The notes under the pieces were generated by a model. It had not been told where the DNA came from, searched no databases, and worked only from the letters and a program-made list of their open reading frames with translations. Below, in pieces: positions 16,436-25,590 of a DNA stretch of 64,000 nucleotides. The stretch's first letter is position 1. Each line of letters begins with the position of its first letter. The position numbers and the translations under genes were made by a program. Source of the DNA: an uncultured Lachnospiraceae bacterium (GTDB lineage: Bacteria > Bacillota > Clostridia > Lachnospirales > Lachnospiraceae); the NCBI GenBank assembly GCA_910577175.1, contig CAJTLU010000005.1, forward strand, positions 144,582-208,581. Direction: 5' to 3'.

Positions 16436-18331
16436 TTAATTGTTTCTGACTGTCTTTCTCTGCCTCTTGTCTTCGTACATATACTCGTCTCCCCGTTCCA
16501 TTGCACGGACCAGAGAAACCTTCGCAGGATCCTTGACCTCATATACACCGCAGCTTACCTCCGCAATATACGGCTGTGCGCTCCGTTCATTGATTTTCTT
16601 CAATTCCTCACGCAGCCGCATAATAAAGTCACTGCCTTCGCCCGGCTTTTCAATCCGTTTCACAACAGAAAACTCATCACCGCCGGTTCTTGCATAGGCG
16701 GTCGCTTCATTTGACACTGCTTCAAGCGCGGACGCCACACGGCAAAGCGTATCATCTCCTGCCAGATGCCCGTAGGCATCGTTAATCTTTTTCAAATTGT
16801 CCAGGTCAATGCTGATTACGGCTACCCGCTGGCGCAGATGCGCTGCGTCGCCATATATAATCCGGGCCTGCTCCTCAAAGCCGCGGCGGTTCATAATGCC
16901 GGTCAGGGCATCCTCCTTATAGAGTCTCTTAATGTCTGCCATCGCATTCAGGCTCCGGTGCAGACGGTAATTTTCCAGCGCAACTGCAAAGTTCATCAGC
17001 CATGGCCTTACAAAATCGTTGTAATGCCCATAATTCTCATAGGCAAACGCAACATAGCCAAGATTATGATTTTTATAGTGTAACGGTGCAAAATAAAAGC
17101 TTCCTGTTTCTATTTCACTGCGCTCCTCTGCCGGGATCAGCTCGCTGCGGTCAAACTTCTTCTCTGTCAGACGCACCGTGCCCCTCTGGGTCTCCACAGA
17201 ACGCAGGATAACCTTCTCCGTATAGCTCGTCCGGGTACTTCCGACATTCTGGTCCTCCTCCGACAGCGCCTCTTCCTCATTACAGAAGCACACCCATACC
17301 TTTTTCGCATTATTATAGCGATTATAATCATGTACTGTTGTAAACAGTACCTCCTCCTCGGTAATCCCCTCCAGGTCCGCATTCATAAAAATAATCTGGT
17401 TCATAAACGCTTCACACTGCTCCAGCTGTTTCGCCAGCTTCGTCCACTCATTCTTAATCTTGTGGCGCTTACAGCCACAGCTGCCGCGGTACTTTTCCAC
17501 CACATGGACATACTGGTTCATCTCCGGGTGCTCCCCGCGGTCAATCTCATCAATCAGGTCTACCGCACGGGTTGCCATATCCTCAAACGGCACACTCACG
17601 CTCGTAAGCGGAGGCGTAAACTGCTGTGCCTCCAGCAAATCATCAAAGCCCGATACGCAGATGTCCTCCGGCACACGGATTCCTCTTTCCTCTAATTCCG
17701 TGCAGATGGAAATTGCCATATAATCATTGGAACAAATAATGGCATCCGGATAGGAGCCGCCCCTGCTGGAAAGAAAATGGTCAACTGCTTCTTTTCCCTT
17801 GTTTTTCCAGTAATCCCCGTAAAATACCATATCGTCCGTTACTTCGATGCCATATTCTCCCATCACCCGCTTATAGCACTCAAAACGCTTTTGCGCGTCC
17901 TCCATCCCCATTTTCCCTGTCATAAAGCAGATATCACGAAAATTATGTATCTCAACAAAATGACGGATTATACGCTCCATAGAGACTGACTCGTCCACAA
18001 GTACATTATAAAAGCCCTCAACCCGTGCTCTGATGCAGACAACCGGACATGACGCCTCCTTTAAGCGACTGTACAGTTCCTTCGAGCCGCTCGGAATATA
18101 CAACGTATCCGACAGTACAATAATTCCGTCCAGCTTAGAATAGTCCGGAAGTGAAAGAATCCTGCTCTCTCCTTCGGCATACAGCACATTGTCACCATAA
18201 GAGCTGAACATGGTAAAAAAATATGCATCATACCCGTACTCTTCTGCCTTTGCGCTAATCGTCCTGCAAATTCTGCTCGAAAAGTCCTGCTGTACATCCC
18301 CGACAAAAACACCGATTTTTTTCCTTCTCAT
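16436..18331 (-). CDS. Diguanylate cyclase with LacI-type ligand-binding domain
   Basis: A 631-residue sensor. Residues 1 to about 275 read as a periplasmic-binding/LacI-type domain without a DNA-binding head (VGDVQQDFSSRICRTI, GIIVLSDTLYIPSG, CSNDYMAISICTELEERGIRVPEDICVSGFDD). A Cys-Gly-Cys stretch and a GAF-like region follow, then a C-terminal GGDEF domain with TGGDEFSVV and LTGIMNRRGFEEQA. No signal peptide, so the binding domain is cytoplasmic, where it probably senses a small metabolite and tunes c-di-GMP synthesis. Its start overlaps the end of the Hpt gene, implying a coupled pair. Confidence 0.88.
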   Translation of the reverse strand: MRRKKIGVFVGDVQQDFSSRICRTISAKAEEYGYDAYFFTMFSSYGDNVLYAEGESRILSLPDYSKLDGIIVLSDTLYIPSGSKELYSRLKEASCPVVCIRARVEGFYNVLVDESVSMERIIRHFVEIHNFRDICFMTGKMGMEDAQKRFECYKRVMGEYGIEVTDDMVFYGDYWKNKGKEAVDHFLSSRGGSYPDAIICSNDYMAISICTELEERGIRVPEDICVSGFDDLLEAQQFTPPLTSVSVPFEDMATRAVDLIDEIDRGEHPEMNQYVHVVEKYRGSCGCKRHKIKNEWTKLAKQLEQCEAFMNQIIFMNADLEGITEEEVLFTTVHDYNRYNNAKKVWVCFCNEEEALSEEDQNVGSTRTSYTEKVILRSVETQRGTVRLTEKKFDRSELIPAEERSEIETGSFYFAPLHYKNHNLGYVAFAYENYGHYNDFVRPWLMNFAVALENYRLHRSLNAMADIKRLYKEDALTGIMNRRGFEEQARIIYGDAAHLRQRVAVISIDLDNLKKINDAYGHLAGDDTLCRVASALEAVSNEATAYARTGGDEFSVVKRIEKPGEGSDFIMRLREELKKINERSAQPYIAEVSCGVYEVKDPAKVSLVRAMERGDEYMYEDKRQRKTVRNN

Positions 18332-18684
18332 TTGACTTCCTTAATCCTTTCTATAATCTGCAGATATTCCTCGCGCAAACTTTCATACCGGTAACGAAGC
18401 TGCCGCGTGTCCTTTCTTTCTATCATCAGCAGTACATCTGCTGCCTTCTCCGATGCTCTTTCGAAACCAAAATTAGCCAGATTCCCCTTTAAACGGTGTA
18501 CAAATACCAAGAATGCAGAAAAATCATTGTCCTCTAATGCCTTATCCATTTTCTCTATGATTTCTTCTTTCGGGAAAAGCATCACGCACTCCTCCCAGAA
18601 ATCCAGACGGCCCGCCATCCGCTCTGACAGCTTCTTCTCGTCACCAAGATATGGCCGCATCCTGGCGTACAATGTATCCTCCAT
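18328..18684 (-). CDS. Stand-alone histidine phosphotransfer (Hpt) protein
   Basis: 118 residues forming a single Hpt four-helix domain; the phospho-accepting histidine lies in FVHRLKGNLANFGFERASEKA, the standard HxxKG pattern. The ATG at 18684 is preceded by GGAGG; a GTG at 18690 is the alternative. The stop overlaps the ATG of the GGDEF gene by 4 nt. No hybrid kinase is nearby, so the phosphate donor is elsewhere; the neighbour suggests the phosphorelay feeds into c-di-GMP signalling. Confidence 0.87.
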   Translation of the reverse strand: MEDTLYARMRPYLGDEKKLSERMAGRLDFWEECVMLFPKEEIIEKMDKALEDNDFSAFLVFVHRLKGNLANFGFERASEKAADVLLMIERKDTRQLRYRYESLREEYLQIIERIKEVK

Positions 18685-18830
18685 AAGCACCTCCGGCCCC
18701 TCTTCCTTACAGTATACTCCTTTTTTCCGGGCTTGTCTATAAGCCGCCTCACTTTTTTACACTTTTCGCTATCAAACCTGGCGCCATAGCATATGCTGTT
18801 GGTACAATATCCAAAAAAGAGACGCCGTTT

Positions 18831-19844
18831 ATGATTCCTGTCATCGACCTGCACTGCGATACCCTGTCAAAGCTGTCCGCCTCCCCTGCAGCCTTCCGCC
18901 TGCCGCCCGAAGCAGCAGACTCTCATGTGTTTCTTTCCGGGCTCCTCTCCTCTGGCGCCTTGCTCCAGTGCTTTGCCGTCTTTACCGATTTGTACGAGCT
19001 GGGGAAAGAAACACCGCTTTCCCATGTGCAGAAGCAGATTTCATGTTTCCGCAGTTTCTTAACTGAATCACCGGACGCGCTGGCTCCTGTTCTTACTTAT
19101 TCCGATATTCTGACAAATAGAAAGCAGGGCCGGATTTCTGCCCTGCTCAGTCTGGAAGAAAGCTGCCTGTCTGAAGACAGCCTTTCTCTGCTTCCTATGC
19201 TTTATTCCATGGGAGTCCGCATGACGACGCTGACCTGGAACTATCCGAACCTGCTGGGGCACCCTGCCTCCTGCCTTACGCCGCCACCAGAAAAAGCCTC
19301 CTCCTGCCCGCCCTTTCTCTCCGGCATAAAAGCCCGTCACGACGGACTGACCCCGCTTGGTTTTGATTTTATTGAAGAGGCGGAACGACTCGGCATTCTG
19401 ATTGACGTCTCCCACCTGTCTGACACCGGATTTTATCATGTTGCCGCACACAGTAAAAAGCCATTCCTTGCCAGCCATTCCAACGCACGGAGCATCTGCG
19501 ACGTCCCTCGGAACCTCTCCGACGATATGCTCCGCGTGCTGGCAGAGCACGGCGGGATTGCAGGGCTGAACCTCTGTGAGCATTTCCTTGTCCAAAGCCC
19601 GTCCTCTCCTGAAGAACTGCTAGACGCGCTTGTCCTCCATGCAAAGCATATTGTTTCCGTTGCAGGCATCGACACCATTGCCCTCGGAACCGACTTCGAC
19701 GGGATTCCGACAAACGCTGCAATTCCGGATGTCACCCATCTTCCTAAGCTTGAAAGGGCACTGCGTGCCGCAGGCTTTTCCTCCGGTGAACTGGATAAAT
19801 TGTTTTACCGGAATGCGCTGCGCGTATTGGAAGAATGCCTTTAG
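18831..19844 (+). CDS. Membrane dipeptidase (peptidase M19 family)
   Basis: 337 residues of the M19 renal-dipeptidase-like amidohydrolase family. Metal ligands are visible in IDLHCDT (N-terminus), in the conserved Glu region LLSLEES and in IDVSHLSDTGF and ASHSNARSICDVPRNLSDDM; the C-terminal LGTDFDGI completes the site. Expected to hydrolyse dipeptides, probably in the cytoplasm because no signal peptide is seen. A short open stretch after its stop (to 19962) is not supported as a gene. Confidence 0.92.
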   Translation: MIPVIDLHCDTLSKLSASPAAFRLPPEAADSHVFLSGLLSSGALLQCFAVFTDLYELGKETPLSHVQKQISCFRSFLTESPDALAPVLTYSDILTNRKQGRISALLSLEESCLSEDSLSLLPMLYSMGVRMTTLTWNYPNLLGHPASCLTPPPEKASSCPPFLSGIKARHDGLTPLGFDFIEEAERLGILIDVSHLSDTGFYHVAAHSKKPFLASHSNARSICDVPRNLSDDMLRVLAEHGGIAGLNLCEHFLVQSPSSPEELLDALVLHAKHIVSVAGIDTIALGTDFDGIPTNAAIPDVTHLPKLERALRAAGFSSGELDKLFYRNALRVLEECL

Positions 19845-20021
19845 CGAAAGGCGCTTGCTCCCTGAAATCAAAAAATTCTTTGAACGTCTGAAAGGGCAGA
19901 ATGAATTTGAAGCATGGAAAGCACAGAGGGCTAAAGAAACAAAGAAGAAAAGAAGCGTATAACAAAAAGGGCTGTATCACGCACGATACCGCCGCTTTGC
20001 TTTTCGCACTCAAGATATACG

Positions 20022-20063
20022 AAAAAATCCGAAGCTGTCTCCAATTGGAAACGGCTTCGGATT
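20022..20063 (-). terminator. Rho-independent terminator of the tRNA-Leu operon
   Basis: On the minus strand AATCCGAAGC pairs with GCTTCGGATT (with an inner CC-AATT-GG hairpin) and is followed by TTTTT. It ends 13 nt after the tRNA-Leu(AAG) gene. Confidence 0.85.
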
Positions 20064-20075
20064 ATCATTATCTAC

Positions 20076-20158
20076 TGCGGAAAAAGGGACTTGAACCCTC
20101 ACGGTCGGGGACCACATGATCCTTAGTCATGCCTGTCTGCCAATTCCAGCATTTCCGC
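20076..20158 (-). tRNA. tRNA-Leu (anticodon AAG)
   Basis: 83-nt class II tRNA. The acceptor strands GCGGAAA and TTTCCGC pair with the discriminator A; the D arm contains AATTGGCAGAC; the anticodon arm is CATGA-CTAAGGA-TCATG, giving AAG; a long variable arm and the GGTTCAAGTCC T loop follow. CCA is not encoded. Confidence 0.93.
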
Positions 20159-20195
20159 ATATATTGCGCACCTCCGGATACTTCCGGCGGTACGA

Positions 20196-20279
20196 TGCAG
20201 TTGAGGGGACTTGAACCCCTACCCACGTAAGTGGACATGAACCTGAATCATGCGCGTATGCCAATTCCGCCACAACTGC
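20196..20279 (-). tRNA. tRNA-Leu (anticodon CAG)
   Basis: 84-nt class II tRNA with acceptor GCAGTTG/CAACTGC, D-loop AATTGGCATAC, anticodon arm CATGA-TTCAGGT-TCATG giving CAG, a long variable arm and GGTTCAAGTCC. It is the first gene of the two-tRNA transcript; CCA is not encoded. Confidence 0.93.
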
Positions 20280-20292
20280 GAACTGCCCTATT

Positions 20293-20321
20293 ATATTACC
20301 ACCCTTTTCTGAAATTGTCAA
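20293..20321 (-). promoter_or_regulatory. Strong sigma-A promoter of the tRNA-Leu pair
   Basis: TTGACA, 17 nt, TAATAT on the minus strand, 13 nt before the first tRNA. It lies directly at the stop codon of the Crp/Fnr gene. Confidence 0.8.
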
Positions 20322-21089
20322 CTATAAATTTTCCTGAATTTCTGTTTTTTGAAAAGGCTCCTGATATACGGTATATTGCTTCCCCTCACAATGCAGGATT
20401 CCTTCTTTTTGCATATGGGAAAGCTCCCGCATCAGTGCGCTCCGGTTGACACATAAAAACTCCGCAAACCCTGTCTTGTTAAACGGCAGCTCCACCGTAT
20501 ATGTCCTCTTATCGGGCAGGATACTTTCCTTCTGCTCTCCAAGGAGCCGCAGACAGGTCAGAATCCGTTTCCGTAAAAGCGGGGTGGAAAGAATTTCTAC
20601 CTTGGCCAGCATCCGCCTGGTTTTTACTGCCAGAAGTCCCGTAAGGTTTTCGATAAACTTCAGATGGCAGTCGCAAATATGCCGGCCGATTTCCTGTGTC
20701 CCCTGCTCTCTTACATCTGAAAACAGACAGTCTGTCAGTTCCCGTCCTTCCCAAAGGGTGCGGTACTGAAACCAGACAACCTCGCATTCTGTGAGCGCCC
20801 GGTAATTCACTGTACTGTAATGAAGCTGTTGACCGATGAACATATCCCCGAACAGTTCCCCCGGCTGCAGCTTAATAAAAAAGCATCCCTCCCCGAACAC
20901 GTCCTCCTTTTCCATCAGAATTTCCCCGCTTAAGATAATTCCAATCTGCCGTACTGCATCTCCCTCCATCAATATATATTCATTCCTGCGGTAACGGCGC
21001 GTAATGAAATGAAAGCACTTCCGGATACGCTCTGTCTCCTCACAGGTCAGCCCGGAAAACAGGGCATGCTCTTTCAACTTTTGTGCCAT
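20322..21089 (-). CDS. Crp/Fnr family transcription regulator
   Basis: 255 residues: an N-terminal cyclic-nucleotide-binding-like beta roll (FLSG..C...ERIRKCFHFITRRYRRNEYILMEGD, GIILSGEIL, GELFGDMF) and a C-terminal winged helix (FNKTGFAEFLCVNRSALMRELSHMQKEGIL). No cluster of cysteines for an iron-sulfur centre is seen, so it is more likely to be a ligand-binding or signal-modified type than a true FNR. The start at 21089 was chosen for best spacing from AGGAGG; two ATGs upstream are possible. Divergent from the Kef-type antiporter, a likely target. Confidence 0.85.
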   Translation of the reverse strand: MAQKLKEHALFSGLTCEETERIRKCFHFITRRYRRNEYILMEGDAVRQIGIILSGEILMEKEDVFGEGCFFIKLQPGELFGDMFIGQQLHYSTVNYRALTECEVVWFQYRTLWEGRELTDCLFSDVREQGTQEIGRHICDCHLKFIENLTGLLAVKTRRMLAKVEILSTPLLRKRILTCLRLLGEQKESILPDKRTYTVELPFNKTGFAEFLCVNRSALMRELSHMQKEGILHCEGKQYTVYQEPFQKTEIQENL

Positions 21090-21156
21090 CTGCATCATGC
21101 CTCCTAATTTTGCACAAATCTACACTTTTTTTCCCTCTTATATTCTACACTTTTTT

Positions 21157-21170
21157 GTTGCTTTTGCAAC
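21157..21170. promoter_or_regulatory. Palindromic operator candidate in the divergent region
   Basis: GTTGC-TTTT-GCAAC overlaps the apparent -35 of the Crp/Fnr gene (TTGCAA, 17 nt, TAGAAT on the minus strand). Two AAAAAGTGTAGA direct repeats lie between it and the gene. Binding here could control both the regulator and the antiporter. Confidence 0.45.
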
Positions 21171-21242
21171 ACTTTTCCTCTTTCCAGGTGTTATAATCAT
21201 TTTCAATATCACCGACAAAAAGAAACGAGGAACTAACCTATT

Positions 21243-22457
21243 ATGACTTCTTATGAGATTTTTAAAGACCTTGCTATTATTATCGTATTTGCAAAAGCTT
21301 TCGGTATTCTTGCAAGAAAGCTGAAAGCGCCGCAGGTTGCCGGCGAAATTATCGCAGGTCTGATTATCGGACCCAGCGTTCTTGGGCTTGTAAACACCTC
21401 TGACTTTCTGGTACAGATGGCAGAAATCGGCGTAATTCTTCTGATGTTTTCCGCAGGTCTGGAAACAAACCTGCGTGACCTGATGAAAACCGGACTGACC
21501 GCCTTCCTGATTGCCTGTGCCGGCGTTCTGATTCCGTTAGCCGGCGGCACTGCCTTATATGCGCTCTATTATGGTACGGGCGGAATCGGAAGCGATTCTT
21601 TTTTCTGCGCTATTTTTACCGGCGTTATTATGACGGCTACCTCTGTCAGCATTACCGTGCAGACCCTGCGTGAGCTTGGCTACCTGAAAGGAAATGTCGG
21701 TACGGCAATCGTGAGCGCCGCTATTATCGATGATGTCATCGGAATTATTGTACTTACCTTTGTTATTGCTTTAAAAAATCCTGAAACCAAGCCGTTTGCC
21801 GTGCTGGGCAACACTGGCCTTTTCTTCCTGTGCAGCCTTGTCCTCGGCGTTATCATCCACAAGCTGTTCAAACGCTTTGATGCTGCCTTCCCGCACACCC
21901 GCCGTATTCCGATTATGGGACTGGCGCTGTGCCTTGCCATGGCATACTGCGCAGAGCATTTCTTCGGCATCGCGGATATCACCGGCGCCTATGTTGCGGG
22001 AATTATCCTCTGCAGTCTCCGGGATTCCGAATACATTGCCGAAAAAATGGACACCAACTCCTACATGCTGTTTGGTCCGGTCTTTTTTGCCAGCATCGGC
22101 TTAAAGACCTCCCTCAGCAATGTAAATGCTGATATCCTGATTTTCTCGGCTTTCTTTATCCTGATAGCGCTTCTTGCCAAAATCATCGGCTGCGGGCTTA
22201 TGGCAAAGCTATGCCGCTTCTCGACAGCTGATTCCCTGAAAATCGGCATTGGCATGATGACACGCGGAGAAGTTGCGTTGATTATTTCCCAGAAGGGTCT
22301 TTCCCTCGGACTGTTGACCCCTGAGTTTTTCACCTGTGTTATCCTGCTGATTATTGTTTCCTCCGTTATTACCCCGATTCTTCTGAAGATACTCTATACC
22401 AAGTATCCGGGAGAACCGGCAGCCCCGTCCAGGGCAGAAAGCAGCCAGGCGTCCTGA
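21243..22457 (+). CDS. Kef-type cation:proton antiporter (CPA2 family)
   Basis: A 404-residue polytopic membrane protein with about 12 helices. CPA2 signatures: PQVAGEIIAGLIIGPSVLG near the N-terminus, ATSVSITVQTLRELGY and SAAIIDDVIGIIVL in the core, and a second-half MTRGEVALIISQKGL. It lacks the C-terminal TrkA-N domains of KefB/C, so it is of the minimal exchanger type. It exchanges Na+ or K+ for protons. Divergent from the Crp/Fnr gene; ends with zero gap against the convergent coiled-coil gene. Confidence 0.9.
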   Translation: MTSYEIFKDLAIIIVFAKAFGILARKLKAPQVAGEIIAGLIIGPSVLGLVNTSDFLVQMAEIGVILLMFSAGLETNLRDLMKTGLTAFLIACAGVLIPLAGGTALYALYYGTGGIGSDSFFCAIFTGVIMTATSVSITVQTLRELGYLKGNVGTAIVSAAIIDDVIGIIVLTFVIALKNPETKPFAVLGNTGLFFLCSLVLGVIIHKLFKRFDAAFPHTRRIPIMGLALCLAMAYCAEHFFGIADITGAYVAGIILCSLRDSEYIAEKMDTNSYMLFGPVFFASIGLKTSLSNVNADILIFSAFFILIALLAKIIGCGLMAKLCRFSTADSLKIGIGMMTRGEVALIISQKGLSLGLLTPEFFTCVILLIIVSSVITPILLKILYTKYPGEPAAPSRAESSQAS

Positions 22458-23306
22458 TTACTTCCTTCCGAAAAACTTTTTGCCTCCCTTTCTGACCTGC
22501 TTGTCGTTTTCCTCCTGTACATTTTTCCATTCAAAATATTCTTCATCCAGCTCTGCAGCACTTGGGGATTCCGGCGTAACCACGCCTTCTCCCTCTATCA
22601 TGGTTTCCTCAAGTGCCTGGCTTGGTATGTATTTCTTCTTTTTTCCCTGCTTGCGGCCAAATCCTTCCGGAACCTTCGGCCGTTCATTTACCTGTACGAC
22701 AATCGGTGCGGAAAGCTTCTGACCCAGTTCGGACGCGGCCTCTGCCGCCGCAATCTCCTCCAGCTCGGCATGCAGCTCCTCCTGCCTCTTTCTTTCTTCC
22801 GCTGTAAGATTCTTTTCCCGCTCTTTTTCCTTATTCTGCTGCTCAATAAGGCGCAGATATTTCTTCGATTCTGACATAAGATTCATCTGGGCAACGGTGC
22901 TTTCCTCGTTTTCCCGGAGAAACCGGAGCTTTTCCTCATAACTGCTTAAAACTCCGTCATATTCCTTGCGGATACTTTTGCAAAGCTGCTCGGTGATATG
23001 ACGCATATCCGTAAACATTTCCCTTGCATACAAGAGCGACGCAGCATAGGTATCCTCTGCACGACCTTTTGCATCCTCTTTAATTTTTGCCATGTTCCGT
23101 TCATGCTCTGCAAGCGCCCGTTCCCTTGATGTAACCGTACCTTCGTATTGTTCCATCAAATCATACACCGCATAATTCAGCTCCTCCAACAGAGCAAAGA
23201 TTCTCCGCTTCGGTACTACCAAATCCTCAGATGAATAGGCACTTTCCTCACAGTTAGACAGCATCAGATAAATCTGGCGCATGATTTGTTCTAACTTTTC
23301 CTGCAT
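22458..23306 (-). CDS. Cytoplasmic coiled-coil protein of unknown function
   Basis: 282 residues with no signal or membrane segment. The middle (about 60-215) is a strongly charged coiled coil; the C-terminal third is low-complexity and ends with a basic tail (GGKKFFGRK). No known domain is recognised; the length and composition suggest a structural or scaffold protein. The CTG-AGG start context (GGAGG before the ATG) is good. Followed downstream by the convergent antiporter. Confidence 0.6.
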   Translation of the reverse strand: MQEKLEQIMRQIYLMLSNCEESAYSSEDLVVPKRRIFALLEELNYAVYDLMEQYEGTVTSRERALAEHERNMAKIKEDAKGRAEDTYAASLLYAREMFTDMRHITEQLCKSIRKEYDGVLSSYEEKLRFLRENEESTVAQMNLMSESKKYLRLIEQQNKEKEREKNLTAEERKRQEELHAELEEIAAAEAASELGQKLSAPIVVQVNERPKVPEGFGRKQGKKKKYIPSQALEETMIEGEGVVTPESPSAAELDEEYFEWKNVQEENDKQVRKGGKKFFGRK

Positions 23307-23342
23307 AACTCCTCCTTTGATACTATTTCTATGTAAGTACGG

Positions 23343-24191
23343 TTATCGAAGGTAAAATGCATATTCTTCCTGTCCACACAATTCGCTCTCTGACAGACAG
23401 ATAAGCTCCATCTGCATCCGCCTCTGCTGCCCGTCCTGCGTACAGGAATAGATTCTGCCGTATACCTTCTTTCCCTCTGTGGTATATTCGTAGCAATAAT
23501 CCTCTTCACCTTCCGGAACTATCCGGCAATCCGGATAACCGGCCAGGGTATCCAGAAACTGCTGTACCGTAACCCCTTCTTCCCCAATCATGGAAAAACA
23601 GGCCCCCTCCTGCGCCTCTGAGGTATACACATATTCATATCGTCCCGGAACGGCAGTCCCCTCTGCCTTATCAAACATTCCCGGAAAATATACTTCTCTC
23701 TTCCCAAAAAAATCCTCTGCCCTCTGCCAGCCGCTTTGTATCAGCGCAGTATAATCCGGTGCCTCGGTCAGAACCGGAGTCCCGGTCGGACTGAATGTCG
23801 GCGCCGGACTTACGGTAGCAGGACTTGTCGGCTTCGCGGTCGGTGTGGCACTTGGCTCCGGGGTTGGCACCGGAGTCGGCCGCTCCGGCACCGTCGGAAC
23901 AGGCGTCGGTTCCTTGGTCGGGACTTCGGTCGGTTCCGTCCCCGGCGTTACCGTCGGCGTATTTGACGGAGACGGCGTATCCGTAGCGGACGGCTGGTTT
24001 GTTGCCGTCGGCTGTTCCGTCATTGTCGGATACTCTGTCATTGTCGGCTGGTCTGTTGCTGTCGGCTCCGGGCTCTCCGTCACCTTTCCGCTCACTTCCG
24101 TTGTCCTGCAGCCGGACATAAGGCATAGCGATCCAAGAAGCAACCCCATGTATGCCGCCTTTTTTCCATATGTTTTCTTTCTCTCCGGCAT
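23343..24191 (-). CDS. Lipoprotein with proline/threonine-rich linker
   Basis: 282 residues. The signal ends in LCLMSGC, a lipobox with Cys28. Residues 35-145 are a low-complexity Pro/Thr/Ser linker (TPSPSNTPT-like repeats) that probably spans the wall. The last 130 residues form a small globular domain with cysteines (CFSMIGEEG, DYCYEYTT, RMQMELICLSE). Family is not recognised; surface location is inferred from the lipobox. The coding frame here is GC-biased by the repeats, creating false open frames on both strands. Confidence 0.7.
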   Translation of the reverse strand: MPERKKTYGKKAAYMGLLLGSLCLMSGCRTTEVSGKVTESPEPTATDQPTMTEYPTMTEQPTATNQPSATDTPSPSNTPTVTPGTEPTEVPTKEPTPVPTVPERPTPVPTPEPSATPTAKPTSPATVSPAPTFSPTGTPVLTEAPDYTALIQSGWQRAEDFFGKREVYFPGMFDKAEGTAVPGRYEYVYTSEAQEGACFSMIGEEGVTVQQFLDTLAGYPDCRIVPEGEEDYCYEYTTEGKKVYGRIYSCTQDGQQRRMQMELICLSESELCGQEEYAFYLR

Positions 24192-24262
24192 TCCGGGGCA
24201 CCTCCTTACGTTTTCTCTTATTTTATCGCATCCCCTGCCACATTACAAGGGATAATTTTCCC

Positions 24263-25435
24263 TTATTTCCCAACGAGTTCCGAACGGTAGGAAATTCCCT
24301 CGATTCCGCCGAAAATTCCGAACCAGTCCAGCACCGTTGCGCCAGTATCTGCAAAACTGCTGCGCGTCCCGATATCCGCTCCCTTCCTTACCGAAGGTCC
24401 TGCCGCAACCAACGGCACATATTCCCTGGAATGGTCTGTCGATGGTGTAGACGGGTCGCAGCCGTGGTCCGCGGTAATCAAAAGCAAGTCGTTCTCACCA
24501 AGCTTTTCCAACATAGACGGAAGCTGCGCATCGAAGAAAGACAATGCCTCTGCATAACCGTCCACATCGTTACGATGTCCGTATTTTGAGTCAAAGTCTA
24601 CCAGATTTACAAAGCAAAGTCCGTTGAAATCACGGTCCGCACAAGAAAGCATCTGCCGGATTCCGTCCTCATTACCAGAGGTCCGCACAAATTCCGTAAT
24701 ACCGCTGCCTGCAAAAATATCGTTTATCTTCCCGACACCGATGACGTCATATCCGCTTTCCGACAAAATATTCAACATTGTCCGCTGCGGCGGCTGCAGG
24801 GAATAGTCATGGCGGCGTGATGTTCTTTGAAATGGATACTCTCCCTCAAACGGGCGTGCGATAATGCGTCCCACGCCGTAAGCGTCCTGACAGAGCTCCC
24901 TTGCTATCTCACAATACCGGTACAGTTCCTCTACCGGCACAACCGACTCGTGCGCGGCAATCTGGAACACGCTGTCTGCAGAGGTATAGACAATCAGTGC
25001 TCCCGTTTCCATATGCTCTTTTCCGTAATCCCGGATTACCTCCGTACCGGAATACGGCTTATTACAAAGCACCTTCCGCCCGGTGCGCTCCGAAAACCTG
25101 AGAATCAGATCCTGCGGGAAACCGCACGGAAACGTCGGAAGCGGATGCTCGGATATAATCCCGGCAATTTCCCAGTGCCCGATGGTAGTGTCCTTGCCCT
25201 TGGAAGCCTCCCTGAGCCTTCCGAATGCGCCCTCCGGCGCCGCGTTTCCGCTCTTTAACTCTTTTACACCTTCAATATCAAACAGACCAAGCCGCTCCAT
25301 GTTCGGCATGGAAAACTTCTTGCTCTTTGCTGCTGCCGCTAACGTATTGCTTCCCTCGTCGCCATAAAGGTCCGCATCCGGAAGCGCCCCGATTCCTACG
25401 CTGTCTAACACTACTAAAAATACTCTTCTTCCCAT
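24263..25435 (-). CDS. deoB: Phosphopentomutase
   Basis: A 390-residue alkaline-phosphatase-superfamily mutase interconverting ribose- or deoxyribose-1-phosphate and the 5-phosphate in nucleoside salvage. Metal and catalytic motifs are intact: VLDSVGIGALPDA, ATGKDTTIGHWEIAG-like KDTTIGHWEIAG with the catalytic Thr, NLVDFDSKYGHRND, and ITADHGCDP with HSREYVPL. The start at 25435 follows GGAGG; the frame upstream to 25447 lacks a site. No nucleoside phosphorylase gene is adjacent. Confidence 0.95.
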   Translation of the reverse strand: MGRRVFLVVLDSVGIGALPDADLYGDEGSNTLAAAAKSKKFSMPNMERLGLFDIEGVKELKSGNAAPEGAFGRLREASKGKDTTIGHWEIAGIISEHPLPTFPCGFPQDLILRFSERTGRKVLCNKPYSGTEVIRDYGKEHMETGALIVYTSADSVFQIAAHESVVPVEELYRYCEIARELCQDAYGVGRIIARPFEGEYPFQRTSRRHDYSLQPPQRTMLNILSESGYDVIGVGKINDIFAGSGITEFVRTSGNEDGIRQMLSCADRDFNGLCFVNLVDFDSKYGHRNDVDGYAEALSFFDAQLPSMLEKLGENDLLLITADHGCDPSTPSTDHSREYVPLVAAGPSVRKGADIGTRSSFADTGATVLDWFGIFGGIEGISYRSELVGK

Positions 25436-25538
25436 AACTACCTCCATCTAGTTTTCCTGTCCCATAGTTTCTATCAAAAGAACAATCTTTATACAAAACG
25501 TAAAAATATTTCCAACATCTTGTTTCAATAAAAAAAGT

Positions 25539-25577
25539 ATGATACACTTAGTGAGACACATGACAATTCTGTATCAT
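25539..25577. repeat. Short inverted repeat upstream of the PAP2 gene
   Basis: ATGATACA and TGTATCAT, perfect 8-bp arms 23 nt apart, between the likely -10 and the ribosome site of the PAP2 gene. A possible operator or leader hairpin. Confidence 0.35.
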
Positions 25578-25590
25578 AAAAGGAGTTCTT

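Noticed and set aside
19845..19962. Short peptide frame after the dipeptidase stop (ends AKETKKKRSV)
   Set aside because: It has protein-like composition, but no start codon or ribosome site; possibly a gene remnant, not enough support for a feature.
23671..24201. Overlapping open frame across the Pro/Thr linker
   Set aside because: It is a by-product of the repeats; the lipoprotein frame has a signal peptide and lipobox.
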